A stretch of 64,000 nt of DNA from Ptiloglossa arizonensis (lineage: Eukaryota; Arthropoda; Insecta; Hymenoptera; Colletidae), in NCBI RefSeq assembly GCF_051014685.1, contig NW_027478389.1:1922001-1986000 (forward strand), in the 5' to 3' direction. The notes beneath the pieces are model-generated. The model saw only the letters and a program-made list of their open reading frames with translations. It did no database searches and was not told the origin of the DNA. Made by a program: the position numbers and the translations under genes. Position 1 is the first letter of the stretch, and every line of letters begins with the position of its first letter. This document shows positions 1 to 10,801 of this stretch, one piece after another.

Positions 1-305
1 CGAAAATTATGATGGTTTCTGCACCATTCCTTAAATTCAAACTCCCATATCTCGCGAACGGATTGACGAACTCGAGACATTCCTGTTGCATCTGAAAGTA
101 GAAACTCGCCCGATTACAATGGTGTCTGTACTTTTCCCCTAGGCCATTCCAGTCGTTCGTTTCTAGCATCAGACCTGCGAAAATTTTGATGATTTCTCAA
201 CCATTCCTCAACTTCAAACTCCCATATCCCGCGAACGGATTGACGAACTCCAAAAATTCCTGTTGCATTTGAAAGCAGAAACTCGCCCGATTACAATGGT
301 GCGTG
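1..305. repeat. Block a, copy 1
   Basis: Starts with the variant cgaaaattatg...tctgcacc, then gagacattcc and gatgatttc...cctcaac, ending before gcgtgta. The same variant combination recurs at 6550-6854, exactly 37 monomers (6,549 bp) downstream. I found one mismatch (cattccagtcg against cattcctgtcg). The left end is cut by the window edge, so the block may be longer. Confidence 0.85.
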
Positions 306-354
306 TATTTTTCCGCTAGGCCATTGTAGTTATTTGTTTCGAGTATCAGACTTG

Positions 355-1321
355 CGAAAATTTTGATTGTTTCTCAACCATTCCTTAACTTCAAACTCCC
401 ATATCTCGCGAACGGATTGACGAACTCGAGAAATTCCGGTTGCAACAGCAAGTAGAAACTCGCCCGATTACAATGGTTTCTGTACTTTACCTGTAGGCCA
501 TTCCAGTCATTCGTTTCTAGCATCAGACTTGCGAAAATTTTGATGGTTTGTCAAACATTCCTTAACTTCAAACTCCCATATTTAGCGAACGGATTGACGA
601 ACTCGAGAAATGCCATTTGCATCTGAAAGCAGAAACTCGCCCGATTACAACGGTATGTGTATTTTTCCCCTAAGCCATTGTAGTTATTGGTTTCGACTAT
701 CAGACTTGCGAAAATTTTAATGGTTTCTCAACCATTCCTTAATTTCAAACTCCCATATCTCGCAGACGGATTGACGAACTCGAGAAATTCCTGTTGCATC
801 TGAAAGTAGAAACTCGCCCGATTACAATGGGGTGTGTACTTTTCCCCCAGGCAATTCCAGTTATTGGTTTCGAGTATCAGACTTGCGAAAATTTTGATGG
901 TTTCTCAACCATTCCTTAATTTCAAACTCCCATATCTCGCGAACGGATTAACGAACTCGAGAATTGCCATTTGCATCTGAAAGCAGAAACTCGCCCGATT
1001 ACAACGGTATGTGTATTTTTCCCCTAGGCCATTGTAGTTATTGGTTTCGAGTATCAGACTTGCGAAAATTTTGATCGTTTCTCAACCGTTCCTTAATTTC
1101 AAACTCCCATATCTCGCGAACCGATTGACGTAATCGAGAATTTCCTGTCGCATCTGAAAGCAGAAACGTGCCCGATTACAACGGTATGTGTATTTTTCCC
1201 CTAGGCCATTGTAGTTATTGGTTTCGAGTATCAGACTTGCGAAAATTTTTATGGTGTCTCAACCATTCCTTAACTTCAAACTCCCATATCTCGCGAACGG
1301 ATTCACGAACTCGAGAAATTC
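355..1321. repeat. Block b, copy 1 (about 5.5 monomers)
   Basis: Carries rare shared variants: gcaagtag with tttctgtactt and cctgtagg, gtttgtcaaacatt with catatttagcg, and gacgtaatcgag with cctgtcgc. All recur in the same order at 4426-5392, an offset of 4,071 bp (23 monomers exactly). Scattered single substitutions separate the copies. Homology ends inside a monomer where this copy reads cctgatgtatc and the other reads cctgttgcatc. Confidence 0.85.
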
Positions 1322-1759
1322 CTGATGTATCTGAAAGTAGACACTCGCCCGATTACAATTGTGTGTGCACTTTTCCACTAGGCCATTCCAGTTATTGGTT
1401 TCGAGTATCAGACTTGCGAAAATTTTGATGGTTTCTCAACCATTCCTTAACTTCAAACTCCCATATCTCGCAGACGGATTGACGAACTCGAGAAATTCCT
1501 GTTGCGTCTGAAAGTAGAAACTCGCCCGATTACAATGCTGTCTGTACTTTACCTCTAGGCCATTCCAGTCATTCGTTTCTAGCATCAGACATGCGAAAAT
1601 TTTGATGGTTTGTCAACCATTCCTTAACTTCAAACTCCCATATCTAGCGAACGGATTGACGAACACGAGAAATGCCATTTGCATCTGAAAGCAGAAACTC
1701 GCCCAATTACAACGGTATGTGTATTTTTCCCCTAAGCCATTGTAGTTATTGGTTTCGAG

Positions 1760-2600
1760 TATCAGACTTGCGAAAATTTTGATGGTTTCTCAACCATTCC
1801 TTAACTTCAAACTCCCATATCTCGAAGACGGATTGACGAACTCGAGAAATTCCTGTTGCATCTGAAAGTAGAAACTCGCCCGATTACAATGGTGTGTGTA
1901 TTTTTCCGCTAGGCCATTGTAGTTATTTATTTCGAGTATCAGACTTGCGAAAATTTTGATGGTTTCTCAACCATTCCTTAATTTCAAACTCCCATATCTC
2001 GCAGACGGATTGACGAACTCGAGAAATTCCTGTTGCATCTGAAAGTAGAAACTCGCCCGATTACAATGGGATGTGTACTTTTCCCCTAGGCATTCCCAGT
2101 TATTGGTTTCGAGTATCAGACTTGCGAAAATTTTGATGGTTTCTCAACCATTCCTTAACTTCAAACTTCCATATCTCACAGACGGATTGACGAACTCGAG
2201 AAATTCCTGTTGCATCTGAAAGTAGAAACTCGCCCGATTACAATGGTATGTGTACTTTTCCCCCAGGCCATTCCGGTTATTGGTTTCGAGTATCAGACTT
2301 GCGAAAATTTTGATGGTTTCTCAACCATTCCTTAACTTCAAACTCCCATATCTCGCGAACGGATTGACGAACTCGAGAAATGCCGTTTGCATCTGAAAGC
2401 AGAAACTCTCCCGATTACAACGGTGTGTGTATTTTTCCCCTAGGCCATTGTAGTTATTTGTTTCGAATATCAGACTTGCGAAAATTTTGATGGTTTCTCA
2501 ACCATTCCTTAATTTCAAACTCCCATATCTCGCAGACGGATTGACGAACTCGAGAAATTCCTGTTGCGTCTGAAAGTAGAAACTCGCCCGATTACAATGG
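1760..2600. repeat. Block c, copy 1 (about 4.7 monomers)
   Basis: Ordered variants gttatttatttcg, atgggatgtgtac with ggcattcccag, cttccatatctcacagacgg and cccccaggccattccgg. They recur at 3530-4370, 1,770 bp (10 monomers) downstream. The central two monomers also appear at 3062-3392 (6 monomers downstream), so this pair exists three times. Confidence 0.85.
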
Positions 2601-3060
2601 TATGTGTACTTTTCCCCTAGGCAATTCTAGTTATTGGTTTCGAGTATCAGACTTGCGAAAATTATGATGGTTTCTGCACCATTCCTTAACTACAAAATCC
2701 CATATCTCGCAGACGGATTGACGAACTCGAGAAATTCCTGTTGCATCTGAAAGTAGAAACTCGCCCGATTACAATGGTATGTGTACTTTTCCCCTAGGCC
2801 ATTCCAGTCGTTCGTTTCTAGCATCAGACTTGCGAAAATTTTGATGGTTTCTCAACCATTCCTTAACTTCAAACTCCCATATCTCGCGAACGGATTGACG
2901 AACTCGAGAAATTCCTGATGTATCTGAAAGTAGAAACTCGCCCGATTACAATGGTGTGTGCACTTTTCCACTAGGCCATTCCAGTTATTGGTTTCGAGTA
3001 TCAGACTTGCGAAAATTTTGATGGTTTCTCAACCATTCCTTAACTTCAAACTCCCATATC
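2200..3060. repeat. Block d, copy 1 (about 5 monomers)
   Basis: Variants in order: ccccaggccattccgg, aaatgccgtttgc with ctctcccgatt, gaatatcag, ggcaattctag with attatgatggtttctgcacc and actacaaaatccc, cctgatgtatc with gtgcacttttccac. The series recurs at 5386-6246, offset 3,186 bp (18 monomers exactly). Confidence 0.85.
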
Positions 3061-3061
3061 T

Positions 3062-3392
3062 CGCAGACGGATTGACGAACTCGAGAAATTCCTGTTGCAT
3101 CTGAAAGTAGAAACTCGCCCGATTACAATGGGATGTGTACTTTTCCCCTAGGCATTCCCAGTTATTGGTTTCGAGTATCAGACTTGCGAAAATTTTGATG
3201 GTTTCTCAACCATTCCTTAACTTCAAACTTCCATATCTCACAGACGGATTGACGAACTCGAGAAATTCCTGTTGCATCTGAAAGTAGAAACTCGCCCGAT
3301 TACAATGGTATGTGTACTTTTCCCCCAGGCCATTCCGGTTATTGGTTTCGAGTATCAGACTTGCGAAAATTTTGATGGTTTCTCAACCATTC
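3062..3392. repeat. Block c, partial third copy (about 2 monomers)
   Basis: Holds the pair ggcattcccag then ttccatatctcacagacgg with ccccaggccattccgg. It matches 2000-2330 at +1,062 bp (6 monomers) and 3770-4100 at 708 bp (4 monomers). Confidence 0.8.
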
Positions 3393-3529
3393 CTTAACTT
3401 CAAACTCCCATATCTCGCAGACGGATTGACGAACTCGAGAAATTCCTGTTGCATCTGAAAGTAGAAACTCGCCCGATTACAATGGTATGTGTACTTTTCC
3501 ACTAGGCCATTCCAGTTATTGGTTTCGAG

Positions 3530-4370
3530 TATCAGACCTGCGAAAATTTTGATGGTTTCTCAACCATTCCTTAACTTCAAACTCCCATATCTCGCAGACG
3601 GATTGACGAACTCGAGAAATTCCTGTTGCATCAGAAAGTAGAAACTCGCCCGATTACAATGGTGTGTGTATTTTTCCGCTAGGCCATTGTAGTTATTTAT
3701 TTCGAGTATCAGACTTGCGAAAATTTTGATGGTTTCTCAACCATTCCTTAATTTCAAACTCCCATATCTCGCAGACGGATTGACGAACTCGAGAAATTCC
3801 TGTTGCATCTGAAAGTAGAAACTCGCCCGATTACAATGGGATGTGTACTTTTCCCCTAGGCATTCCCAGTTATTGGTTTCGAGTATCAGACTTGCGAAAA
3901 TTTTGATGGTTTCTCAACCATTCCTTAACTTCAAACTTCCATATCTCACAGACGGATTGACGAACTCGAGAAATTCCTGTTGCATCTGAAAGTAGAAACT
4001 CGCCCGATTACAATGGTATGTGTACTTTTCCCCCAGGCCATTCCGGTTATTGGTTTCGAGTATCAGACTTGCGAAAATTTTGATGGTTTCTCAACCATTC
4101 CTTAACTTCAAACTCCCATATCTCGCGAACGGAATGACGAACTCGAGAAATGCCATTTGCATCTGAAAGCAGAAACTCTCCCGATTACAACGGTGTGTGT
4201 ATTTTTCCCCTAGGCCATTGTAGTTATTTGTTTCGAATATCAGACTTGCGAAAATTTTGATGGTTTCTCAACCATTCCTTAACTTCAAACTCCCATATCT
4301 CGCAGACGGATTGACGAACTCGAGAAATTCCTGTTGCATCTGAAAGTAGAAACTCGCCCGATTACAATGT
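3530..4370. repeat. Block c, copy 2
   Basis: Counterpart of 1760-2600 at +1,770 bp. It diverges where this copy reads gttatgtg and ggcacttcc against ggtatgtg and ggcaattct upstream. Confidence 0.85.
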
Positions 4371-4425
4371 TATGTGTACTTTTCCCCTAGGCACTTCCAG
4401 TTATTGGTTTCGAGTATCAGACTTG

Positions 4426-5392
4426 CGAAAATTTTGATCGTTTCTCAAACATTCCTTAACTTCAAACTCCCATATCTCGCGAACGGATTGACGAACTCGA
4501 GAAATTCCGGTTGCATCTGCAAGTAGAAACTCGCCCGATTACAATGGTTTCTGTACTTTGCCTGTAGGCCATTCCAGTCATTCGTTTCTAGCATCAGACT
4601 TGCGAAAATTTTGATGGTTTGTCAAACATTCCTTAACTTCAAACTCCCATATTTAGCGAACGGATTGACGAACTCGAGAAATGCCATTTGCATCTGAAAG
4701 CAGAAACTCGCCCGATTACAACGGTATGTGTATTTTTCCCCTAAGCCATTGTAGTTATTGGTTTCGAGTATCAGACTTGCGAAAATTTTGATGGTTTCTC
4801 AACCATTCCTTAATTTCAAACTCCCATATCTCGCAGACGGATTGACGAACTCGAGAAATTCCTGTTGCATCTGAAAGTAGAAACTAGCCCGATTACAATG
4901 GGATGTGTACTTTTCCCCCAGGTAATTCCAGTTATTGGTTTCGAGTATCAGACTTGCGAAAATTTTGATGGTTTCTCAACCATTCCTTAACTTCAAACTC
5001 CCATATCTCGCGAACGGATTAACGAACTCGAGAATTGCCATTTGCATCTGAAAGCAGAAACTCGCCCGATTACAACGGTATGTGTATTTTTCCCCTAGGC
5101 CATTGTAGTTATTGGTTTCGAGTATCAGACTTGCGAAAATTTTGATCGTTTCTCAACCGTTCCTTAATTTCAAACTCCCATATCTCGCGCACCGATTGAC
5201 GTAATCGAGAATTACCTGTCGCGTCTGAAAGCAGAAACGTGCCCGATTACAACGGTATGTGTATTTTTCCCCTAGGCCATTGTAGTTATTGGTTTCGAGT
5301 ATCAGACTTGCGAAAATTTTTATGGTGTCTCAACCATTCCTTAACTTCAAACTCCCATATCTCGCGAACGGATTCACGAACTCGAGAAATTC
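4426..5392. repeat. Block b, copy 2
   Basis: Counterpart of 355-1321 at +4,071 bp. The right edge passes in mid-monomer into block d (5386-6246), so two different exchange products abut here. Confidence 0.85.
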
Positions 5393-6246
5393 CTGTTGCA
5401 TCTGAAAGTAGAAACTCGCCCGATTACAATGGTATGTGTACTTTTCCCCCAGGCCATTCCGGTTATTGGTTTCGAGTATCAGACTTGCGAAAATTTTGAT
5501 GGTTTCTCAACCATTCCTTAACTTCAAACTCCCATATCTCGCGAACGGATTGACGAACTCGAGAAATGCCATTTGCATCTGAAAGCAGAAACTCTCCCGA
5601 TTACAACGGTGTGTGTATTTTTCCCCTAGGCCATTGTAGTTATTTGTTTCGAATATCAGACTTGCGAAAATTTTGATGGTTTCTCAACCATTCCTTAATT
5701 TCAAACTCCCATATCTCGCAGACGGATTGACGAACTCGAGAAATTCCTGTTGCGTCTGAAAGTAGAAACTCGCCCGATTACAATGGTATGTGTACTTTTC
5801 CCCTAGGCAATTCTAGTTATTGGTTTCGAGTATCAGACTTGCGAAAATTATGATGGTTTCTGCACCATTCCTTAACTACAAAATCCCATATCTCGCAGAC
5901 GGATTGACGAACTCGAGAAATTCCTGTTGCATCTGAAAGTAGAAACTCGCCCGATTACAATGGTATGTGTACTTTTCCCCTAGGCCATTCCAGTCGTTCG
6001 TTTCTAGCATCAGACTTGCGAAAATTTTGATGGTTTCTCAACCATTCCTTAACTTCAAACTCCCATATCTCGCGAACGGATTGACGAACTCGAGAAGTTC
6101 CTGATGTATCTGAAAGTAGAAACTCGCCCGATTACAATGGTGTGTGCACTTTTCCACTAGGCCATTCCAGTTATTGGTTTCGAGTATCAGACTTGCGAAA
6201 ATTTTGATGGTTTCTCAACCATTCCTTAACTTCAAACTCCCATATC
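5386..6246. repeat. Block d, copy 2
   Basis: Counterpart of 2200-3060 at +3,186 bp. Small differences include gagaagttcc against gagaaattcc. It overlaps the right edge of block b copy 2 by a few bases, reflecting the uncertainty of the junction. Confidence 0.85.
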
Positions 6247-6549
6247 TCGCAGACGGATTGACGAACCCGAGAAATTCCTGTTGCGTCTGAAAGTAGAAAC
6301 TCGCACGATTACAATGGTATGTGTACTTTTCCCCTAGGCAATTCTAGTTATTGGTTTCGAGTATCAGACTTGCGAAAATTATGATGGTTTCTGCACCATT
6401 CCTTAACTTCAAACTCCCATATCTCGCAGACGGATTGACGAACTCGAGAAATTCCTGTTGCATCTGAAAGTAGAAACTCGCCCGATTACAATGTTATGTG
6501 TACTTTTCCCCTAGGCACTTCCAGTTATTGGTTTCGAGTATCAGACTTG

Positions 6550-6854
6550 CGAAAATTATGATGGTTTCTGCACCATTCCTTAAATTCAAACTCCCATATC
6601 TCGCGAACGGATTGACGAACTCGAGACATTCCTGTTGCATCTGAAAGTAGAAACTCGCCCGATTACAATGGTGTCTGTACTTTTCCCCTAGGCCATTCCT
6701 GTCGTTCGTTTCTAGCATCAGACCTGCGAAAATTTTGATGATTTCTCAACCATTCCTCAACTTCAAACTCCCATATCCCGCGAACGGATTGACGAACTCC
6801 AAAAATTCCTGTTGCATTTGAAAGCAGAAACTCGCCCGATTACAATGGTGCGTG
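6550..6854. repeat. Block a, copy 2
   Basis: Copy of 1-305 at an offset of exactly 6,549 bp. Homology fails at the next right half, where copy 1 has atttttccgctagg and this copy has actttttccctagg. Confidence 0.85.
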
Positions 6855-6935
6855 TACTTTTTCCCTAGGCCATTCCAGTCGTTCGTTTCTAGCATCAGAC
6901 TTGCGAAAATTTTGATGGTTTGTCAACCATTCCTT

Positions 6936-7718
6936 AACTTAAAACTCCCATATCTCGAGAACGGATTGACGAACTCCAGAAATTCCTATTGTATCTGAAA
7001 GTAGAAACTCGCCCGATTACAATGGTATGTGTAGTTTTCCCCTAGGCCATTCCAGTTATTGGTTTCGAGTATCAGACTTGCGAAGATTATGATGGTTTCT
7101 GCACCATTCCTTAACTTCAAACTCCCATATCTCGCGAACGGATTGAAGAACTCGAGAAATTCCTGTTGCATCTGAAAGTAGAAACTCGCCCGATTACAAT
7201 GGTGTCTGTACTTTTCCCCTAGGCCATTCCAGTCGTTCGTTTCTAGCATCAGACCTGCGAAAATTTTGATGGTCTCTCAACCATTCCTTAACTTCAAACT
7301 CCCATATCCCGCGAACGGATTGACGTAATCGAGAAACTCCTGTCGCATCTGAAAGCAGAAACGCGCCCCATTACAACGGTATGTGTATTTTTCCCCTAGG
7401 CCATTGTAGTTATTGGTTTCGAGTATCAGACTTGCGAAAATTTTGATGGTTTCTCAACCATTCCTTAACTTCAAACTCCCATAGCTCGCGAACGGATTGA
7501 CGAACTCGAGAAATTCCTATTGCATCTGAAAGTAGAAACTCGCCCAATTACAATGGTGTCTGTACTTTACCCCTAGGCCATTCCAGTCATTCGTTTCCAG
7601 CATCAGACTTGCGAAAATTTTGATGGTTTGTCAACCATTCCTTAACTTCAAACTCCTATATCTAGCGAACGGATAGACGAACTCGAAAAATTCCTATTGC
7701 ATCTGAAAGTAGAAACTC
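6936..7718. repeat. Block e, copy 1 (about 4.4 monomers)
   Basis: Variants ttaaaactccc, gtgtagttttcccc with gcgaagattatgatgg, ggattgaagaac, gacgtaatcgagaaactcc with gcgccccatt, and ccatagctcgcg. They recur in order at 9241-10023, offset 2,305 bp, which is 13 monomers plus two 2-bp insertions lying between the copies. It ends where cgcccgatt is replaced by cggccgatt in the other copy. Confidence 0.85.
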
Positions 7719-8189
7719 GCCCGATTACAATGGTGTCTGTACTTTTCGCCTAGGCCATTCCAGTCTTTCGTTTCTAGCATCAGACTTGCGAAAATATTGA
7801 TGGTTTCTCAACCATTCATTAACTTCAAACTCCCATATCCCGCGAACGGATTGACGAAGTCGAGAAATTCCTGTTGCATCTGAAAGCAGAAACTCGCCCG
7901 ATTACAATGGTGTGTGTATTTTCCCGCTAGGCCATTGTAGTTATTTGTTTCGAGTATCAGCCTTGGGAAAATTTTGATCGTTTCTCAATCATTCATTAAC
8001 TTCAAACTCCCATATGTCGCGAACGGATTGACGTAATCGAGAAATGCCATTTGCATCTGAAAGTAGAAACTCGCACGATGACAATGGTATGTTTACTTTT
8101 TGCCCCTAGGCCATTCCAGTTATTGGTTTCGAGTATCAGACTTGCGAAAATTATGATGGTTTCTGCACCATTCCTTAACTTCAAACTCC
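7480..8189. repeat. Four-monomer tandem unit (710 bp), copy 1
   Basis: Four monomers: cctattgc with cgcccaatt; ctagcgaacggatag with ttcgcctagg; gcgaagtcgag with tcccgctagg; and gacgtaatcgagaaatgcc with cgcacgatgac. The last carries a 2-bp insertion (acttttt then gcccctagg), so the unit is 710 rather than 708 bp. It is followed directly by a second copy with about five substitutions. Confidence 0.9.
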
Positions 8190-8899
8190 CATATCTCGCG
8201 AACGGATTGACGAACTCGAGAAATTCCTATTGCATCTGAAAGTAGAAACTCGCCCAATTACAATGGTGTCTGTACTTTACCCCTAGGCAATTCCAGTCAT
8301 TCGTTTCTAGCATCAGACTTGCGAAAATTTTGATGGTTTGTCAACCATTCCTTAACTTCAAACTCCCATATCTAGCGAACGGATAGACGAACTCGAAAAA
8401 TTCCTATTGCATCTGAAAGTAGAAACTCGCCCGATTACAATGGTGTCTGTACTTTTCGCCTAGGCCATTCCAGTCTTTCGTTTCTAGCATCAGACTTGCG
8501 AAAATATTGATGGTTTCTCAACCATTCATTAACTTCAAACTCCCATATCCCGCGAACGGATTGACGAAGTCGAGAAATTCCTGTTGCATCTGAAAGCAGA
8601 AACTCGCCCGATTACAATGGTGTGTGTATTTTCTCGCTAGGCCATTGTAGTTATTTGTTTCGAGTATCAGTCTTGGGAAAATTTTGATCGTTTCTCAATC
8701 ATTCATTAACTTCAAACTCCCATATGTCGCGAACGGATTGACGTAATCGAGAAATGCCATTTGCATCTGAAAGTAGAAACTCGCACGATGACAATGGTAT
8801 GTTTACTTTTTGCCCCTAGGCCATTCCAGTTATTGGTTTCGAGTATCAGACTTGCGAAAATTATGATGGTTTCTGCACCATTCCTTAACTTCAAACTCC
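8190..8899. repeat. Four-monomer tandem unit (710 bp), copy 2
   Basis: Matches 7480-8189 at +710 bp, including the 2-bp insertion. Differences seen: ggcaa for ggcca near 8289, tctagc for tccagc near 8309, tcccat for tcctat near 8364, tctcg for tcccg near 8633, and cagtctt for cagcctt near 8661. Confidence 0.9.
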
Positions 8900-9139
8900 C
8901 ATATCTCGCGAACGGATTGACGAACTCGAGAAATTCCTATTGCATCTGAAAGTAGAAACTCGCCCAATTACAATGGTGTCTGTACTTTACCCCTAGGCAA
9001 TTCCAGTCATTCGTTTCTAGCATCAGACTTGCGAAAATTTTGATGGTTTGTCAACCATTCCTTAACTTCAAACTCCCATATCTAGCGAACGGATAGACGA
9101 ACTCGAAAAATTCCTATTGCATCTGAAAGTAGAAACTCG
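8900..9139. repeat. Four-monomer tandem unit, truncated copy 3
   Basis: Continues the 710-bp period for about 240 bp. It shares the ggcaattcc variant of copy 2 and leaves the period at cggccgatt, where the other copies have cgcccgatt. Confidence 0.85.
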
Positions 9140-9240
9140 GCCGATTACAATGGTGTGTGTACTTTTCCACTAGGCCATTCCAGTCATTCGTTTCTAGCAT
9201 CAGGCTTGCGTAAATTTTGATGGTTTCTCAACCATTCCTT

Positions 9241-10023
9241 AACTTAAAACTCCCATATCTCGCGAACGGATTGACGAACTCCAGAAATTCCTGTTGTATC
9301 TGAAAGTAGAAACTCGCCCGATTACAATGGTATGTGTAGTTTTCCCCTAGGCCATTCCAGTTATTGGTTTCGAGTATCAGACTTGCGAAGATTATGATGG
9401 TTTCTGCACCATTCCTTAACTTCAAACTCCCATATCTCGCGAACGGATTGAAGAACTCGAGAAATTCCTGTTGCATCTGAAAGTAGAAACTCGCCCGATT
9501 ACAATGGTGTCTGTACTTTTCCCCTAGGCCATTCCAGTCGTTCGTTTCTAGCATCAGACCTGCGAAAATTTTGATGGTCTCTCAACCATTCCTTAACTTC
9601 AAACTCCCATATCCCGCGAACGGATTGACGTAATCGAGAAACTCCTGTCGCATCTGAAAGCAGAAACGCGCCCCATTACAACGGTATGTGTATTTTTCCC
9701 CTAGGCCATTGTAGTTATTGGTTTCGAGTATCAGACTTGCGAAAATTTTGATGGGTTCTCAACCATTCCTTAACTTCAAACTCCCATAGCTCGCGAACGG
9801 ATTGACGAACTCGAGAAATTCCTATTGCATCTGAAAGTAGAAACTCGCCCAATTACAATGGTGTCTGTACTTTACCCCTAGGCCATTCCAGTCATTCGTT
9901 TCCAGCATCAGACTTGCGAAAATTTTGATGGTTTGTCAACCATTCCTTAACTTCAAACTCCCATATCTAGCGAACGGATAGACGAACTCGAAAAATTCCT
10001 ATTGCATCTGAAAGTAGAAACTC
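9241..10023. repeat. Block e, copy 2
   Basis: Counterpart of 6936-7718. A shortened third version lies near 12,060-12,430, where the gtgtagtttt and gcgaagattatg monomer is followed at once by the gtaatcgagaaactcc monomer. Confidence 0.85.
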
Positions 10024-10624
10024 GGCCGATTACAATGGTGTGTTTACTTTTCCACTAGGCCATTCCAGTCATTCGTTTCTAGCATCAGACATGCGAAAAT
10101 TTTGATGGTTTCTCAACCATTCCTTAACTTCAAACTCCCATATCCCGCGAACGGATTGACGAACTCGAGAAGTTCCTGTTGCATCTGAAAGCAGAAACTC
10201 GCCCGATTACAATGGTGTGTGTATTTTTCCGCTACGCCATTGTAGTTATTTGTTTCGAGTATCAGACCTGCGAAAATTTTGATCGTTTCTCAATCATTCC
10301 TTAACATCAAACTCCCATATCTCGCGAACGGATTGACGAACTCGAGAAATTCCTGTTGCATCTGAAAGTAGAAACTCGCCCGATTACAATGGTATTTGTA
10401 CTTTTCCCCTAGGCCATTCCAGTCGTTCGTTTCTAGCATCAGACTTGCGAAAATTTTGATGGTTTCTCAACCATTCCTTAACTTCAAACTTCCATATCTC
10501 GGGAACGGATAGACGTACTCGAGAAATTCCTGTTGTATCTGAAAGTAGAGACTCGCCCGGTTACAATGGTATGTGTTCTTTTCCCCTAGGCCATTCCAGT
10601 TATTGGTTTCGAGTATCAGACTTG

Positions 10625-10801
10625 CGAAAATTTTGATGGTTTCTCAACCATTCCTTAATTTCAAACTCCCATATCTCGCGAACGGATTGACGAACTCGAG
10701 AAATTCCTGTTGCATCTGAAAGTAGAAACTCGCCCGATTACAATGGCGTGTGTACTTTTCCCCTAGGCCATTCCAGTTATTGGTTTCGAGTATCAGACTT
10801 G
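10625..10801. repeat. Near-consensus 177-bp monomer (reference unit)
   Basis: This unit is close to the consensus and is used here as the coordinate reference. It runs from cgaaaatttt to cagacttg and is exactly 177 bp. In order it holds an AAAATTTT tract (positions 3-10), a short inverted repeat (12-27), a CpG-rich core with TCGCGA (10,676-10,681) and CTCGAG (10,695-10,700), the stretch tgttgcatctgaaagtag, CCTAGG (10,762-10,767) and the Q-type right end ttggtttcgagtatcag. It departs from the consensus at the ttaattt and ggcgtg positions only. The choice of position 1 is arbitrary, because the array is circularly permuted with respect to any true unit. Confidence 0.95.
10636..10651. other. Inverted repeat (6-bp arms, 4-nt loop) in each monomer
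   Basis: ATGGTT and AACCAT are perfect reverse complements separated by TCTC, next to the AAAATTTT tract. The same dyad occurs in most monomers of the window. Common variants change the loop and keep the arms: TATC, TGTC and TCAC. The tctgcacc variant still allows a 5-bp stem. Some monomers break it (gatgatttc, ggcttatc, gatcgtttctcaatcatt). It could be a local hairpin or a protein-binding dyad, but no function is demonstrated. Confidence 0.7.

Noticed and set aside
10731..10747. Possible CENP-B-box-like motif (cccgattacaacggt in many monomers)
   Set aside because: In reverse complement it matches seven of the nine core positions of the CENP-B box at best (ends cggt or tggt instead of cgaa). 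A match this good is expected about every second random 177-bp sequence on two strands, so it is not evidence.
10780..10795. RNA polymerase III B-box resemblance (ggtttcgagtatc)
   Set aside because: Only the ttcga core fits, the flanking gg and cc are wrong, and no A box lies at a suitable distance. A tRNA-derived origin is not supported.
10625..10801. Internal half-monomer duplication (gacgaactcgagaaattcc against cagacttgcgaaaatttt)
   Set aside because: The resemblance is short and gapped and does not extend. I could not support an ancestral half-size unit by eye.
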